In this document: one piece after another, positions 20,351-29,283 of the stretch
Layout: each line of letters starts with the position of its first letter
How positions within the stretch are numbered: position 1 is the stretch's first letter
Assembly: GCF_000428725.1 (NCBI RefSeq)
Contig: NZ_KE386791.1
Location: 1-64,000 of the forward strand
Length of the DNA: 64,000 nucleotides
DNA from: Psychromonas aquimarina ATCC BAA-1526
GTDB lineage: Bacteria; Pseudomonadota; Gammaproteobacteria; Enterobacterales; Psychromonadaceae
Direction of reading: 5' to 3'
Translations under genes and position numbers: made by a program
Notes under the pieces: model-generated
The model's database searches: none
Seen by the model: the letters and a program-made list of their open reading frames with translations, nothing else
Told to the model about the DNA's origin: nothing

Positions 20351-20890
20351 ATGAGTGAAAATCTAAACAATACTCTGGCAAAACAGCTGAAAAAAGCCCG
20401 TACGGTAAGGGGCTGGAGTCTTGATACAGCAAGTAAGTACTGCGCAGTTTCTAAAGCGATGCTCGGACAGATCGAACGCGGCGAGTCCAGCCCGACAGTG
20501 GCTAGGTTATGGAAAATAGCAACAGGTTTTGAATTACCTCTGTCCTATTTTTTCAGCAGTGATGAGCAGAAAAACGGTCTGCAGACAGAAAGTGGTATCG
20601 CTATCTCCACTCTGTTTGCTTTTGATCCTGTTACAAAAATGGAGGTTTTTTCATTAACCTTAGCGCCGGATCATGAGCAGATGTCAGAAGCACATAAAAA
20701 CGGTGTAATTGAACATATTCTGGTGACTGAAGGAGAAATGGAGTATTTTCTGGATAATAAATGGCTGCCTTTGAGTTCAGGAGAGGTAGTGAAGTTTAAG
20801 GCAGATCAGGTGCATGGTTATCGAAATGTCAGTACTGAGGCTGCCGTATTTCATAATATAATCTGTTATCTTTCAGGGAGTGGAAGTTAA
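20351..20890 (+). CDS. XRE family regulator with C-terminal cupin domain (SutR/YdcN-like)
   Basis: 179 residues. The N-terminal helix-turn-helix covers residues ~8-65 (LAKQLKKARTVRGWSLDTAS, then MLGQIERGESSPTVARLWKIA). A cupin domain fills the C-terminal half (HKNGVIEHILVTEGEMEYFL, VKFKADQVHGYRNVS). ATG 20351 is the start because AAGG precedes it; the upstream extension would run through the operator region. Likely controls the divergent BenE-type permease and itself. Confidence 0.88.
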   Translation: MSENLNNTLAKQLKKARTVRGWSLDTASKYCAVSKAMLGQIERGESSPTVARLWKIATGFELPLSYFFSSDEQKNGLQTESGIAISTLFAFDPVTKMEVFSLTLAPDHEQMSEAHKNGVIEHILVTEGEMEYFLDNKWLPLSSGEVVKFKADQVHGYRNVSTEAAVFHNIICYLSGSGS

Positions 20891-20903
20891 AGCGATTATT
20901 AAA

Positions 20904-20934
20904 ACAAGCATCAAATTAGCTGTTTGATGCTTGT
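20904..20934. terminator. Bidirectional terminator
   Basis: 12-bp perfect stem ACAAGCATCAAA / TTTGATGCTTGT with a 7-base loop, between convergent genes; a short T run follows on the minus strand. Confidence 0.82.
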
Positions 20935-20948
20935 ATATGCGAAGCTGT

Positions 20949-21563
20949 TTAAGTTACATTAAATCCAAATTCAATAAGATGCTGCTTTACTTCTTCTAGT
21001 CCCTGAGCCTGCCTGGCTATAAAGCCTTGTTTTTGTGCACCGGCGATATTCCCCGGATTATCATCAAGAAAGAGAATATTTTCAGGAGCAAGATTTAATT
21101 CATTAGCGACATAGATAAAACCATCGGGATCCGGTTTAGCAAAACCTATCTGGTGGGAAGCGAAACAGTGTTCAAAAAGCTTAGCCAGCTGCATCTCCTG
21201 CATTAATCTTGACCAGTGCAGACTATTGGTATTGGAGTAAATTGCAATTTTGGTCTGTTTTTTGAGTTTTTCAATCAGAGGGAAAACGCCGGGGAACAAC
21301 GGGCCTGGCCATTTTGTAAAGGTATCAACAAAGTTTTCTGCGCTGGTATCTAAGGAAAATTCTGCAATGGTAAACTGAGCAAATTCTAAAGCACTGGCTT
21401 TGCCGGTTTGAAACTTGGTGACTACTTGTGAATGGTCCCATTGGTGTAGATTCGGAAGCCGGGAGGGATCTTCAAACCACTGTGTTTCAAAGGGCAGGCC
21501 GTTAAGCTGCACCAGTACACCGCCTAAATCAAAAAGTACTAGTTGAATGTCGTGCTTAAGCAT
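20949..21563 (-). CDS. HAD superfamily phosphatase (HAD-IA, YihX-like)
   Basis: 204 residues. Motif I is VLFDLGGVLV (nucleophile Asp near residue 11; the second Asp of the usual DxD is replaced by Gly, as in YihX-type enzymes). Motif II is IAIYSNTN near 117, the lysine motif is IGFAKPDPDGF near 142, and motif IV is ILFLDDNPGN near 165. Cytosolic phosphatase of small sugar phosphates or similar; the substrate is not deducible. GAGG precedes the ATG. Confidence 0.85.
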   Translation of the reverse strand: MLKHDIQLVLFDLGGVLVQLNGLPFETQWFEDPSRLPNLHQWDHSQVVTKFQTGKASALEFAQFTIAEFSLDTSAENFVDTFTKWPGPLFPGVFPLIEKLKKQTKIAIYSNTNSLHWSRLMQEMQLAKLFEHCFASHQIGFAKPDPDGFIYVANELNLAPENILFLDDNPGNIAGAQKQGFIARQAQGLEEVKQHLIEFGFNVT

Positions 21564-21679
21564 CTGTTATTACCTCTTTAAATTGATGATTATCCCTTTG
21601 TTTACAACTCCCTGTGACTTTTCTGAAATAGATTAAAACTTTAGCTGGTTTTAAGCAAGACTGTTAAGCCCTGTTCCTG

Positions 21680-22120
21680 TTATGATCCCTGCTGCGACGC
21701 ATCTAATTTCTGTTGTAACAGCTCCATCAGCTGGGCATTTAACGAGGCTAATTCAACTTCCATTGATCTGCTTTTCTGAACTGACTGCGGATCATCTTTG
21801 CCCCTTAGACTGGACAGTTCCTGAATGAGTGCTGCGATTTTTTCCTGTAGTGAAGTGATCATCTGATCCAGCTGTTCAGACGCTGATTTTTCGGTTTTTT
21901 CTGTTTGTCCTTTCCCCGCTATTTTTCGTAATGCCTGCTGGTTTTTATTCTGCATATTTTTTTCTTGCGCTTCCTTAGAGATTTCAACCTGATCACCCGG
22001 TGCAGAAGCAGCTTGTGAAGCAGATCTGTTTTCTTCTGTAGGAGCCGTTTGAGCCGAAACACTCTGCAGCTGCCGGTATTCGCTAAAAGAAGGACTGATT
22101 GTAATGGTCATTTTTTCCAT
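21680..22120 (-). CDS. Hypothetical protein with C-terminal coiled coil
   Basis: 146 residues, not recognised. Opens MEKMTITISPSFSEY, has a low-complexity Ala/Ser/Gln middle with the element DQVEISKEAQEK, and ends with ~60 residues of heptad-like helix (LDQMITSLQEKIAALIQELS, then MEVELASLNAQLMELLQQKL). No signal peptide. ATG 22120 is chosen because AAGG lies eight bases upstream; the longer frame overlaps the end of the lysR-type gene and has no ribosome site. Confidence 0.65.
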   Translation of the reverse strand: MEKMTITISPSFSEYRQLQSVSAQTAPTEENRSASQAASAPGDQVEISKEAQEKNMQNKNQQALRKIAGKGQTEKTEKSASEQLDQMITSLQEKIAALIQELSSLRGKDDPQSVQKSRSMEVELASLNAQLMELLQQKLDASQQGS

Positions 22121-22196
22121 AAGTATCGCCTTGAAAGGAGGATAAGCACTTTGTCGGCATCTTAACAGTAAACTTGAGCTGTTTGTATTCAGGTGT

Positions 22197-23111
22197 TTAG
22201 CACTCAGTGCGACCTGTATAAGCAGCAAAGTTGTCAACCACAAAATTAATAAAAACCCGCAGTCTGGCAGGTTGATACTTATCCTGCTGATAAAGCAGAA
22301 AAAACGGAGTAGAAGGGATTTCCCAGTCGCTAAATACTGGAACTAGTTGTTTTTTATCTATTTCACTGCTGCAGTAAAGCCGAGGTAAACGAACGATACC
22401 GTTACCTGCTTTTGCACTGTTTAGCATAGCGCGTCCGCTTTTACAGCGAAACGCTCCTTTAATTGCTGCTTCCACCTGCAGCTGTGGATCGTTTATATGA
22501 TGAAAATGCCAGTGATTAATAGAGCCGGTAATGCACTGGTGCTCTTGTAGAGCTTTCGGATGTTCAGGGTAACCGCTTTTCTGCAGGTAAGCCGGACTGG
22601 CCAGAGTATCAATGGGAATATCCATTAACTTTCTGGCGATTAATCCTGAATCCTGCAGTTCACCCATGCGGAATACCAGATCAAATTCATCTTCAATCAG
22701 ATCCACTCTTTGACTGCTGAAATCTAAATTAACGCTAATATCCGGGTACTGCTTAAGGAAGTCATTAATCATAGAGCAGATGATCTCTTCGCCGATAATA
22801 CCGCCGACACTGTTGATATTGATATTTCCCTGCAGTTTCTGCGCATTATCAACAGTAGCTGCAACCGCCTGGTTGATGCCCTGCAGCGAGAGTAAGCAAG
22901 AGTCAAAAAACTGTTTACCTAAGTCAGTTAAGCGTTGTGAGCGGGTAGTTCTGGCAATTAATTTCACACCTAACTGTGTTTCCAGCTGATTTAACTGTTT
23001 GGACAGATGCGAGCGGGAGCATCCGAGAATGTCGGCAGCTTTCGTAAAGCTGCCCTGCTGTGCAATCAGTACAAAGGCTTTAATATCAGCCAGGTTTATC
23101 TCTTTTTCCAT
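22197..23111 (-). CDS. LysR family transcriptional regulator
   Basis: 304 residues. The winged HTH spans residues ~5-65 (INLADIKAFVLIAQQGSFTK, then CSRSHLSKQLNQLETQLGVK) and the periplasmic-binding-like effector domain follows (NININSVGGIIGEE onward). It resembles the CrgA-like subgroup. The target and inducer are unknown; no obvious divergent enzyme gene is adjacent, since both neighbours lie on the same strand. Confidence 0.88.
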   Translation of the reverse strand: MEKEINLADIKAFVLIAQQGSFTKAADILGCSRSHLSKQLNQLETQLGVKLIARTTRSQRLTDLGKQFFDSCLLSLQGINQAVAATVDNAQKLQGNININSVGGIIGEEIICSMINDFLKQYPDISVNLDFSSQRVDLIEDEFDLVFRMGELQDSGLIARKLMDIPIDTLASPAYLQKSGYPEHPKALQEHQCITGSINHWHFHHINDPQLQVEAAIKGAFRCKSGRAMLNSAKAGNGIVRLPRLYCSSEIDKKQLVPVFSDWEIPSTPFFLLYQQDKYQPARLRVFINFVVDNFAAYTGRTEC

Positions 23112-23274
23112 TAAAGCTTCTCATAAGTCTAAATTTACATTAACAGGGTAAATATAGTGATGATTATATATATCTATGGGGCATGGATAATAGAGTTATT
23201 GTAAAAACAATTTGAACCGCATTGCATTATTTTTTATTAACAACTGTGGGAGGCGCTTTATTTGGCAATAGTAA

Positions 23275-23317
23275 AAATGACCTTCAATCACTACGTGACT
23301 GCATTAGAAGGTCATTT
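23275..23317 (-). terminator. Terminator after the lipoprotein gene
   Basis: Perfect 11-bp stem AAATGACCTTC / GAAGGTCATTT with a 21-base loop, T-rich on the minus-strand exit. Confidence 0.75.
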
Positions 23318-23349
23318 AAAGCTTAGGGAAACTTATACAGCAGGCAGGT

Positions 23350-23646
23350 TTATTCCTTGTCGATAGAGCCGTTGATAGTGGTTCTATCTACACCGATAAT
23401 ACGGTTTAATACACCGCTTACTGAGGTTACATCATTAGGGGTAGTGGTGATGGTTTCAATTTTTGCACCTTCAGGGGCAAGGGCTAATGCACGTGTCTGC
23501 GTATCTGACGGCGGGATTTGTAAAAACAAGATATTGAAGCTTTCCGCATGTGTTGTAAAAGTTTCTTCGTTTGTACGGTGGCCGGAACAACCTGTTAGTC
23601 CAATAACGCCGGCAGCACATACTGCAGTCAGTAAATATTTTTTCAT
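23350..23646 (-). CDS. Small putative lipoprotein
   Basis: 98 residues, start MKKYLLTAVCAAGVIGLTGC: a lipoprotein signal with lipobox LTGC (Cys20). The mature ~79 residues contain FNILFLQIPPSD and a C-terminal SGVLNRIIGVDRTTINGS. Family not recognised. ATG 23646 is chosen over the upstream in-frame ATG (23790) because AAGGA precedes it and the signal peptide begins there. It is divergent from an rstAB-like operon and shares a promoter region with a triple TACA-repeat box, so it is a likely target of that regulator. Confidence 0.78.
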   Translation of the reverse strand: MKKYLLTAVCAAGVIGLTGCSGHRTNEETFTTHAESFNILFLQIPPSDTQTRALALAPEGAKIETITTTPNDVTSVSGVLNRIIGVDRTTINGSIDKE

Positions 23647-23726
23647 TATTTTATCCTTAATAGTTTCTTTGCAAGTGGTTGATGGAGGCATATTAACGGC
23701 TTTGATTACTGCAGTCTGTCCGGCTT

Positions 23727-23750
23727 TGTACTGCATTGTACGGGTTTGTA
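23727..23750 (-). promoter_or_regulatory. Triple RstA-type box (TACA-N6-TACA-N6-TACA)
   Basis: On the minus strand three TACA tetrads (complements of TGTA at 23727, 23737 and 23747) are spaced by exactly six bases, a 10-bp period. The remembered E. coli RstA box is TACATNTNGTTACA, that is TACA-N6-TACA. The site lies 80-105 bases upstream of the lipoprotein start and 83-107 bases upstream of the rstA-like gene. Confidence 0.7.
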
Positions 23751-23833
23751 TGGTTTTGCCTGGTGCGAATGGATTATACTGGGCAAACAATGTTAAGTTT
23801 GCTTTCTAATAAACTGCTATACCCTAGGAACAT

Positions 23834-24535
23834 ATGACCAATACTACAGCCGTACTTGTTGAAGATGACCAGAAGATTTGTGAGCTGCTGAGCAGTTATC
23901 TGCACAATAACCATTTTGATGTTACCTGTATCAATGACGGCGCGGATGCCGCTGCTGTTATTATTGCGCAGCAGCCGGATATCGTTATTCTCGATTTAAT
24001 GCTGCCTAATGCCGACGGTTTTACTATTTACCGGCAGATTAAATCTTTATATCATGGAAAAATTTTGTTTTTGACCGCCAGTGAAGACGATTTAGATCAA
24101 GTGATGGCGCTGGAAATGGGGGCAGATGACTTTGTGAATAAACCCGTGCAGCCGAGGGTGCTGCTGGCGCGTTTGAGAATGCTTCTGCGAAGAGGTAACG
24201 AAGAGAAAACAGCGGCTCCGATCAGTAAAAATATCAATTTTGGCGATCTGCATTTAGATAATCAGCGTAAACAGTGCCGCCTTGCTGATGTCGATATTAA
24301 ACTGACCAGCAGTGAATTCGATCTGCTGTGGCTGCTGGCCAGCCATGCCGAAGAAGTCCTGTCTCGAGAATATCTGGTTAAAACACTGCGCGGTATTGAA
24401 TATGACGGTATCGACCGCACCATAGATAATAAAGTGGTTATACTGCGTAAAAAACTGGGCGACAATCCGGCATTGCCGCGAAAAATTATTACCGTAAGAA
24501 GTAAAGGTTACCTGTTTGTACCTGAGCGCTGGTAA
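23834..24535 (+). CDS. rstA: OmpR/PhoB family response regulator, RstA-like
   Basis: 233 residues. Receiver domain 5-120 with acidic pair D11-D12, phosphoacceptor D54 (VILDLMLPNADG) and a conserved VNKPVQP lysine near 103; winged-helix DNA-binding domain ~135-232 (INFGDLHLDNQRKQCRL, LTSSEFDLLWLL, TVRSKGYLF). It best resembles RstA by its overall sequence and by its partner. It precedes the kinase gene by 16 bases. The gene symbol is by similarity. Confidence 0.85.
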   Translation: MTNTTAVLVEDDQKICELLSSYLHNNHFDVTCINDGADAAAVIIAQQPDIVILDLMLPNADGFTIYRQIKSLYHGKILFLTASEDDLDQVMALEMGADDFVNKPVQPRVLLARLRMLLRRGNEEKTAAPISKNINFGDLHLDNQRKQCRLADVDIKLTSSEFDLLWLLASHAEEVLSREYLVKTLRGIEYDGIDRTIDNKVVILRKKLGDNPALPRKIITVRSKGYLFVPERW

Positions 24536-24551
24536 TGTTTAAGGATAACCT

Positions 24552-25838
24552 ATGAAGAAGTTGTTTATTCTCACTTACCTTTTTATTGTAGTGACCTTTT
24601 TTTTTACTGTTATCGTAATGGATCAGTCGGAGCTTTTTTCTTCTGATCATTGGGATGAACAAAGCCTCAAGCAGGATATCAGTGCAACTAGTTATCTGCT
24701 TAATGAAATAGCCTTAAGTCATGATCAGGATTACGCCGAACAGGCTTTACAAAATTATATGCAGCTGATGCAGTTTAAGCTGACTGTATATAAAGATACA
24801 GATCCTGCACTAAGCAGTGAATTAAAAGAAAAAGTTATATCTGAAAAGCTGGCTGTAGAAGATGTTGACGACCTGCTCGCTTATTTTACTTTTGGTAATG
24901 AAAAGCATATATATAAAGTTGAATTAGATCTGCAGTCGCCATTCTGGCAGGAAGACAGTCGGCTGGAACTTCTGACGCTGCTGGAGATTTGTGCCGCGCT
25001 GGCATTGATTACATTTATTGTCCTGTTTGCTCTGAGCCGGCGGTTACGTCATCTGGAAAAAGTCTGTATTGCTTTTGCGGACGGGGATCTTGATGCCAGG
25101 GCGTCTACCCGTTTTGTGCGCCGGGTGGGAAATCTCAATTCGACTCTGAATTTTATGGCGGAGCGTATCGGCCAGCTTATCCGCAGTAATCGTAATTTAA
25201 CCAACGCGGTTGCCCATGAGTTCAGGACACCGATTTTTCGTATTCAGTGTAATCTGGATATGCTCGATGATTCCAGCGTTCGTCCTGAACAGATGCCCTA
25301 TCTTGAAGGCATGCAGGGGGATCTTAACGAGTTGTGCAGTATGGTGGAAGAGCTGCTGCATTTTGCTAAGATGGAACGCCTTGATACTCATTTAACCCTG
25401 CAGGAAACAGATATTCACTCTCTGCTGGATGCGCAGCTGCATCATCTGCAGTTTGAAACAGATAAAAAACTTATCTTAGAAACTGCCGGGCAGTGCATTG
25501 TGCCGATTGCAGTGCGGGCGTTTCAGCGGGCGGTGAGTAATATTATCCGTAACGGTTATAAATATGCGCAGTCAGAGGTGAGAATAGCAGTCCATAAATC
25601 GCTCTCAGAAGTCCATATCAGCATTGAAAATGACGGTCCGGTTATTCCGCTTGAAGATCGTGAGGCAATATTTGAACCCTTTATTCGTCTGGAAAAGTCG
25701 CGGGACCGGCAAAGCGGCGGCCATGGTTTAGGTTTAGCGATTGTGAAACAGATAATAAAGCAGCATAAGGGGCGTGTGTATATTTCCGACGGCCGCAGCG
25801 GGCCCTGTTTTAATATCATTTTACCTTTACAAGCTTAA
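24552..25838 (+). CDS. rstB: Sensor histidine kinase, RstB-like
   Basis: 428 residues. Membrane segment 1 at ~3-23, a ~115-residue periplasmic sensor region, membrane segment 2 at ~140-162, then HAMP (LRHLEKVCIAFADGDLDARA), dimerisation/phosphoacceptor helix with H222 in NAVAHEFRTPI, and the ATP-binding domain (N box NIIRNGYKYA, G boxes GGHGLGLAIVKQI). Forms a two-component pair with the upstream regulator. The signal is unknown; RstB in enterobacteria answers to PhoPQ and envelope conditions. Confidence 0.86.
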   Translation: MKKLFILTYLFIVVTFFFTVIVMDQSELFSSDHWDEQSLKQDISATSYLLNEIALSHDQDYAEQALQNYMQLMQFKLTVYKDTDPALSSELKEKVISEKLAVEDVDDLLAYFTFGNEKHIYKVELDLQSPFWQEDSRLELLTLLEICAALALITFIVLFALSRRLRHLEKVCIAFADGDLDARASTRFVRRVGNLNSTLNFMAERIGQLIRSNRNLTNAVAHEFRTPIFRIQCNLDMLDDSSVRPEQMPYLEGMQGDLNELCSMVEELLHFAKMERLDTHLTLQETDIHSLLDAQLHHLQFETDKKLILETAGQCIVPIAVRAFQRAVSNIIRNGYKYAQSEVRIAVHKSLSEVHISIENDGPVIPLEDREAIFEPFIRLEKSRDRQSGGHGLGLAIVKQIIKQHKGRVYISDGRSGPCFNIILPLQA

Positions 25839-25986
25839 CCCGGCTAAGATCACGGCCGCGGTCAGTATTAATATTCACTAAATGTGCTCGGACTCTAGTG
25901 AAACAGTTTTGTAAGTTAAACGGGCTGTTATCTACTGTTACTTCATGAGATAGTCTGCCGAAACTTACTGATAAGGAATATTTATT

Positions 25987-26598
25987 ATGGAAAACACATT
26001 TCCAGTACTGTCAACGGCTATCCTGATCTTTTTTATCCTGGATCCTTTCGGAAATGTGCCTCTGCTGCTGAGCATCTTAAAAAATGTCGATAAACAGCGC
26101 CACTCTAAAATCATTATCAGAGAGATGCTGATCGGATTTTTTATTTTAGTGACTTTTCAGTTTTTTGGAGAAAGGTTTTTAAGTATATTTCATCTGGAAA
26201 CCCAGGCGATTACCATCGCAGGCGGCATTATTTTCTTTGTTATTGCACTGAAAATGATCTTTCCTGATCCCGGTGGTGAAAATATATTTGCCGCTAAAAA
26301 AGGGGATGAGCCGCTGGTTGTACCGATTGCTGTGCCGATGATTGCCGGGCCGGCCGCCTTAGCAACACTACTGGTTTTAGCAAAAACCAATACAGAGCAT
26401 GCAGGCGGGCTGTTTATCTCTCTTTTTCTTGCCTGGCTGCTGGCCTCACTGGTGCTGCTTTTCTCTCCGCTGTTATATAAAATTCTTAAAGTCAAAGGTC
26501 TGGCGGCCCTGGAACGGCTGATGGGCATGCTGCTGCTGATCATGTCGGTACAAATGTTTATTGACGGGATCCGGGCACTGCTGCCGACTTTTGCCTGA
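25987..26598 (+). CDS. MarC/YhgN family membrane protein
   Basis: 203 residues with six hydrophobic segments. Family markers: FFILDPFGNVPLLLSIL near the N-terminus, VPIAVPMIAGPAALATLLVL near 115-135, and ALERLMGMLLLIMSVQMFIDGI at the C-terminus. Inner-membrane protein; transport function is not established for the family (the original antibiotic-resistance link of MarC was withdrawn). AAGGA precedes the ATG. Confidence 0.92.
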   Translation: MENTFPVLSTAILIFFILDPFGNVPLLLSILKNVDKQRHSKIIIREMLIGFFILVTFQFFGERFLSIFHLETQAITIAGGIIFFVIALKMIFPDPGGENIFAAKKGDEPLVVPIAVPMIAGPAALATLLVLAKTNTEHAGGLFISLFLAWLLASLVLLFSPLLYKILKVKGLAALERLMGMLLLIMSVQMFIDGIRALLPTFA

Positions 26599-26659
26599 TT
26601 CTGCAGGTCAGCTGGCTTAGATTATGAGCCTCTGCCAATTTATGCGCTAGGTGCTGCTT

Positions 26660-29062
26660 ATGTCCGAAAATCAATTATCCGAGCTGCAGGGATTAATTTT
26701 ATCCCGTCAGCAGCACGAAACAGCACAGGGAGTTGAGCTGATTCTGTGGCTTGCTACTGAGCGCGGCCCTTGCAGGATAGTGATACCCGGTCAGCGTTAT
26801 GTGTTTATTGTGCATCAGCAGGATCTGCCGCAGGCCGTTCATTTATGGTCTGAAAAAGGCCTGGCGGCACAGGAGATACGTCCATTACCCTTAAAATTAT
26901 TTAACCAGCAGCCGGCAGCTGCGGTTTACTGCCTGACTCAGAAACAGTTTCGAGCGATGCAGGAGCTGTTAACTGCGGCTGCCGTTGCATTTTTTGAAGC
27001 GGATATTAAATTAACTGACCGTTATTTGATGGAACGCTTTATTTACGGCTCGCTAAAAGTCAACGCTGATATTAAGTGGAACGGCAGTTACTGGCTGTGC
27101 CGCACAACTAAAATATCTCCTGGAAATACAGCGCCTAAGCTTAAAATGGTGTCACTGGATGTGGAATGCAGTCCGCAGGGGCAGTTATACTCAGTTGGAC
27201 TAAGTTTCGGTAATTACCCCTTAGCTAAAGAGGGCGGGCAGTATGCTGCGGTATTAATGACTGGTACTGCGCGGCCTGCAGATGATATCAATATTCACTG
27301 GCTAAAAGATGAACGGGCTCTGCTGCTTGCCCTGCAGGAGTGGTTTGAACAATATGATCCCGATGCGGTTATCGGCTGGGCGGTAGGCAGTTTTGATATG
27401 CGCCTGCTGGCTGAGAGGGCCGCTGTACATAATATGCAGCTGAAAATAGGACGAGACGGATCGCCGTTACGCTGGTTAACACACCGCAGCGATCCGCAGC
27501 AGGGGTCGGTGATTTTAAACGGCCGGGTGATTCTGGACGGTATCGAACAGCTGAAAAACGCCAGCTGGCAGTTTGAAAGTTTCAGCCTTGAATTTGTCAG
27601 CCAGGCGATGTTTTCTGAAGGTAAACTGATTAGTGATGTGCAGAATAAAGGTTTAGAAATCAAGCGTCAGTTTGAGCAGGAGCCGGTTTCGCTTGCCCGT
27701 TATAATCTCCAGGACTGCCTGCTGGTAGAACGCATTTTTGAAAAAGCCCAGTTAGCTGAATACTGCATACAGCGAGCGCGTTTAACCGGTTTAGCGCTGG
27801 ACCGGCGCGGCGCTTCCGTAGCCGCCTTTACTAACCTTTATCTGCCGTTACTGCACCGCAGCGGTTATATTGCCCCCAATATTGGTGATATCGAAGCGCA
27901 GCATTCACCGGGCGGTTTTGTGATGGACTCCACACCCGGGCTTTATTCCTGGGTGCTGGTGCTTGATTTTAAATCCCTTTATCCGTCAATAATCCGTACT
28001 TTTAAAATTGATCCTATGGGGTTGATTGAAGGACTGCTGGAGCCTCAGTCAGATTCCCTGCCGGGTTTTCGAGGTGCAAGATTCAGCCGTAATAAACATC
28101 ATCTTCCGGGAATCCTTGATAAATTAACCGCCGCCAGAGAGCTGGCTAAAAAGGAAAATAATCAGCCCTTTCAACACGCCATTAAGATTATTATGAACAG
28201 CATGTACGGGGTACTGGGCTCTGCAGGCTGCCGTTTTCATGATACCCGCCTGGCCAGTTCAATTACCCTGCGCGGTCATCAGATTATGCGCGAAACGCGG
28301 GACTTTATTGAATCACAGAATGAGCAGGTTATTTACGGCGACACCGACTCCACTTTTGTATGGCTGCAGGGCTGTGATAACGCTGCGGATGCAGGAGCTA
28401 GAGGTGAAAAGCTGGAAAAACAGATCAATAATTACTGGGCAACAAAGCTAAAAACAGAGCTGAATCTCGATTGTTATCTGGAGATAGAATTTGAAACTTG
28501 TTTTAGAAAATTCTTTATGCCGACACTTCGCGGCTCTGAAACCGGATCCAAAAAGCGCTACGTCGGACTGAAGCACAGCGATTCTGGTGAAAGCATGCTC
28601 TTTAAGGGCCTGGAAACAGTACGTTCAGACTGGACTGAGCTGGCACAGGAGTTCCAGAAAAGCCTCTATACAAAAGTGTTTGCCGAGCAGCCGGTTGATG
28701 AGCTGATAATTAACACGGTTAATGAATTAAAGGCAGGAAGTTTTGATCATAAACTTATTTATCATAAACGTCTGCGCCGCCCTTTAGATGCTTATCTAAA
28801 AAATGTGCCGCCGCAGGTCAGGGCCGCCCGTCTGGCAGATCATAATAACGCGCAGCTTGGCCGGCCTTTACGTTATCAGCGACGCGGGCGGATCGCTTAT
28901 CTTATTACCGTTAACGGGCCTGAGCCGCAGGAGTACCTGAATTCTGCCATCGATTATCAGCATTATATTGATAAACAGCTTAAACCGATTGCAGAAGCTA
29001 TTCTGCCCTTACTCGGCAAAGATTTTGATCAGCTCACTTCTGATCAAATGTCTCTTTTTTAA
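26660..29062 (+). CDS. polB: DNA polymerase II (family B)
   Basis: 800 residues (E. coli PolB 783). The 3'-5' exonuclease domain starts at SLDVECSP near residue 164 (Exo I). Polymerase motif A is VLDFKSLYPSII near 435, motif B is IKIIMNSMYGVLGS near 510, and motif C is YGDTDSTF near 557. ATG 26660 is chosen; GTG 26651 is in frame but has no better ribosome site. In E. coli PolB is an SOS polymerase for restart and bypass; no clear LexA box was seen just upstream here. Confidence 0.96.
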   Translation: MSENQLSELQGLILSRQQHETAQGVELILWLATERGPCRIVIPGQRYVFIVHQQDLPQAVHLWSEKGLAAQEIRPLPLKLFNQQPAAAVYCLTQKQFRAMQELLTAAAVAFFEADIKLTDRYLMERFIYGSLKVNADIKWNGSYWLCRTTKISPGNTAPKLKMVSLDVECSPQGQLYSVGLSFGNYPLAKEGGQYAAVLMTGTARPADDINIHWLKDERALLLALQEWFEQYDPDAVIGWAVGSFDMRLLAERAAVHNMQLKIGRDGSPLRWLTHRSDPQQGSVILNGRVILDGIEQLKNASWQFESFSLEFVSQAMFSEGKLISDVQNKGLEIKRQFEQEPVSLARYNLQDCLLVERIFEKAQLAEYCIQRARLTGLALDRRGASVAAFTNLYLPLLHRSGYIAPNIGDIEAQHSPGGFVMDSTPGLYSWVLVLDFKSLYPSIIRTFKIDPMGLIEGLLEPQSDSLPGFRGARFSRNKHHLPGILDKLTAARELAKKENNQPFQHAIKIIMNSMYGVLGSAGCRFHDTRLASSITLRGHQIMRETRDFIESQNEQVIYGDTDSTFVWLQGCDNAADAGARGEKLEKQINNYWATKLKTELNLDCYLEIEFETCFRKFFMPTLRGSETGSKKRYVGLKHSDSGESMLFKGLETVRSDWTELAQEFQKSLYTKVFAEQPVDELIINTVNELKAGSFDHKLIYHKRLRRPLDAYLKNVPPQVRAARLADHNNAQLGRPLRYQRRGRIAYLITVNGPEPQEYLNSAIDYQHYIDKQLKPIAEAILPLLGKDFDQLTSDQMSLF

Positions 29063-29136
29063 ATACGTCCTGCTCTGATAACTGTATTTATATCAGGGCA
29101 CACTTCAAAGATAAACCGCTCCTGGAGTTCAGCTGT

Positions 29137-29165
29137 TTGACATGATTTTTTAAATGACCTATACC
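29137..29165 (+). promoter_or_regulatory. Sigma-70-like promoter of binding-protein paralog 1
   Basis: TTGACA (29137-29142), 17-base spacer, TATACC (29160-29165). The matching region of paralog 2 keeps the GGTTTGACATG-like -35 box, which supports both. The leader would be about 110 bases. Confidence 0.65.
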
Positions 29166-29283
29166 TCAATAAGATGCTTGTTAAAGCTTTTTATCCGTGA
29201 CGTTCATTAATGACAGCACCTTGGGAATTTAACGTGTCAAGATGAAGGAATTACTGAATATTTAATAATTAGAGGGAGTTATC

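Noticed and set aside
23357-23809. Plus-strand 150-codon ORF opposite the lipoprotein gene
   Set aside because: The minus strand has a clear lipoprotein signal, ribosome site and regulator box; the plus frame has none and runs through the promoter.
26600-26660. Possible LexA box (CTG...CAG) before polB
   Set aside because: No CTG-N10-CAG with correct spacing was found.
29072-29099. GCTCTGATA / TATCAGGGC hairpin after polB as a terminator
   Set aside because: One wobble pair and no T tract; too weak to call.
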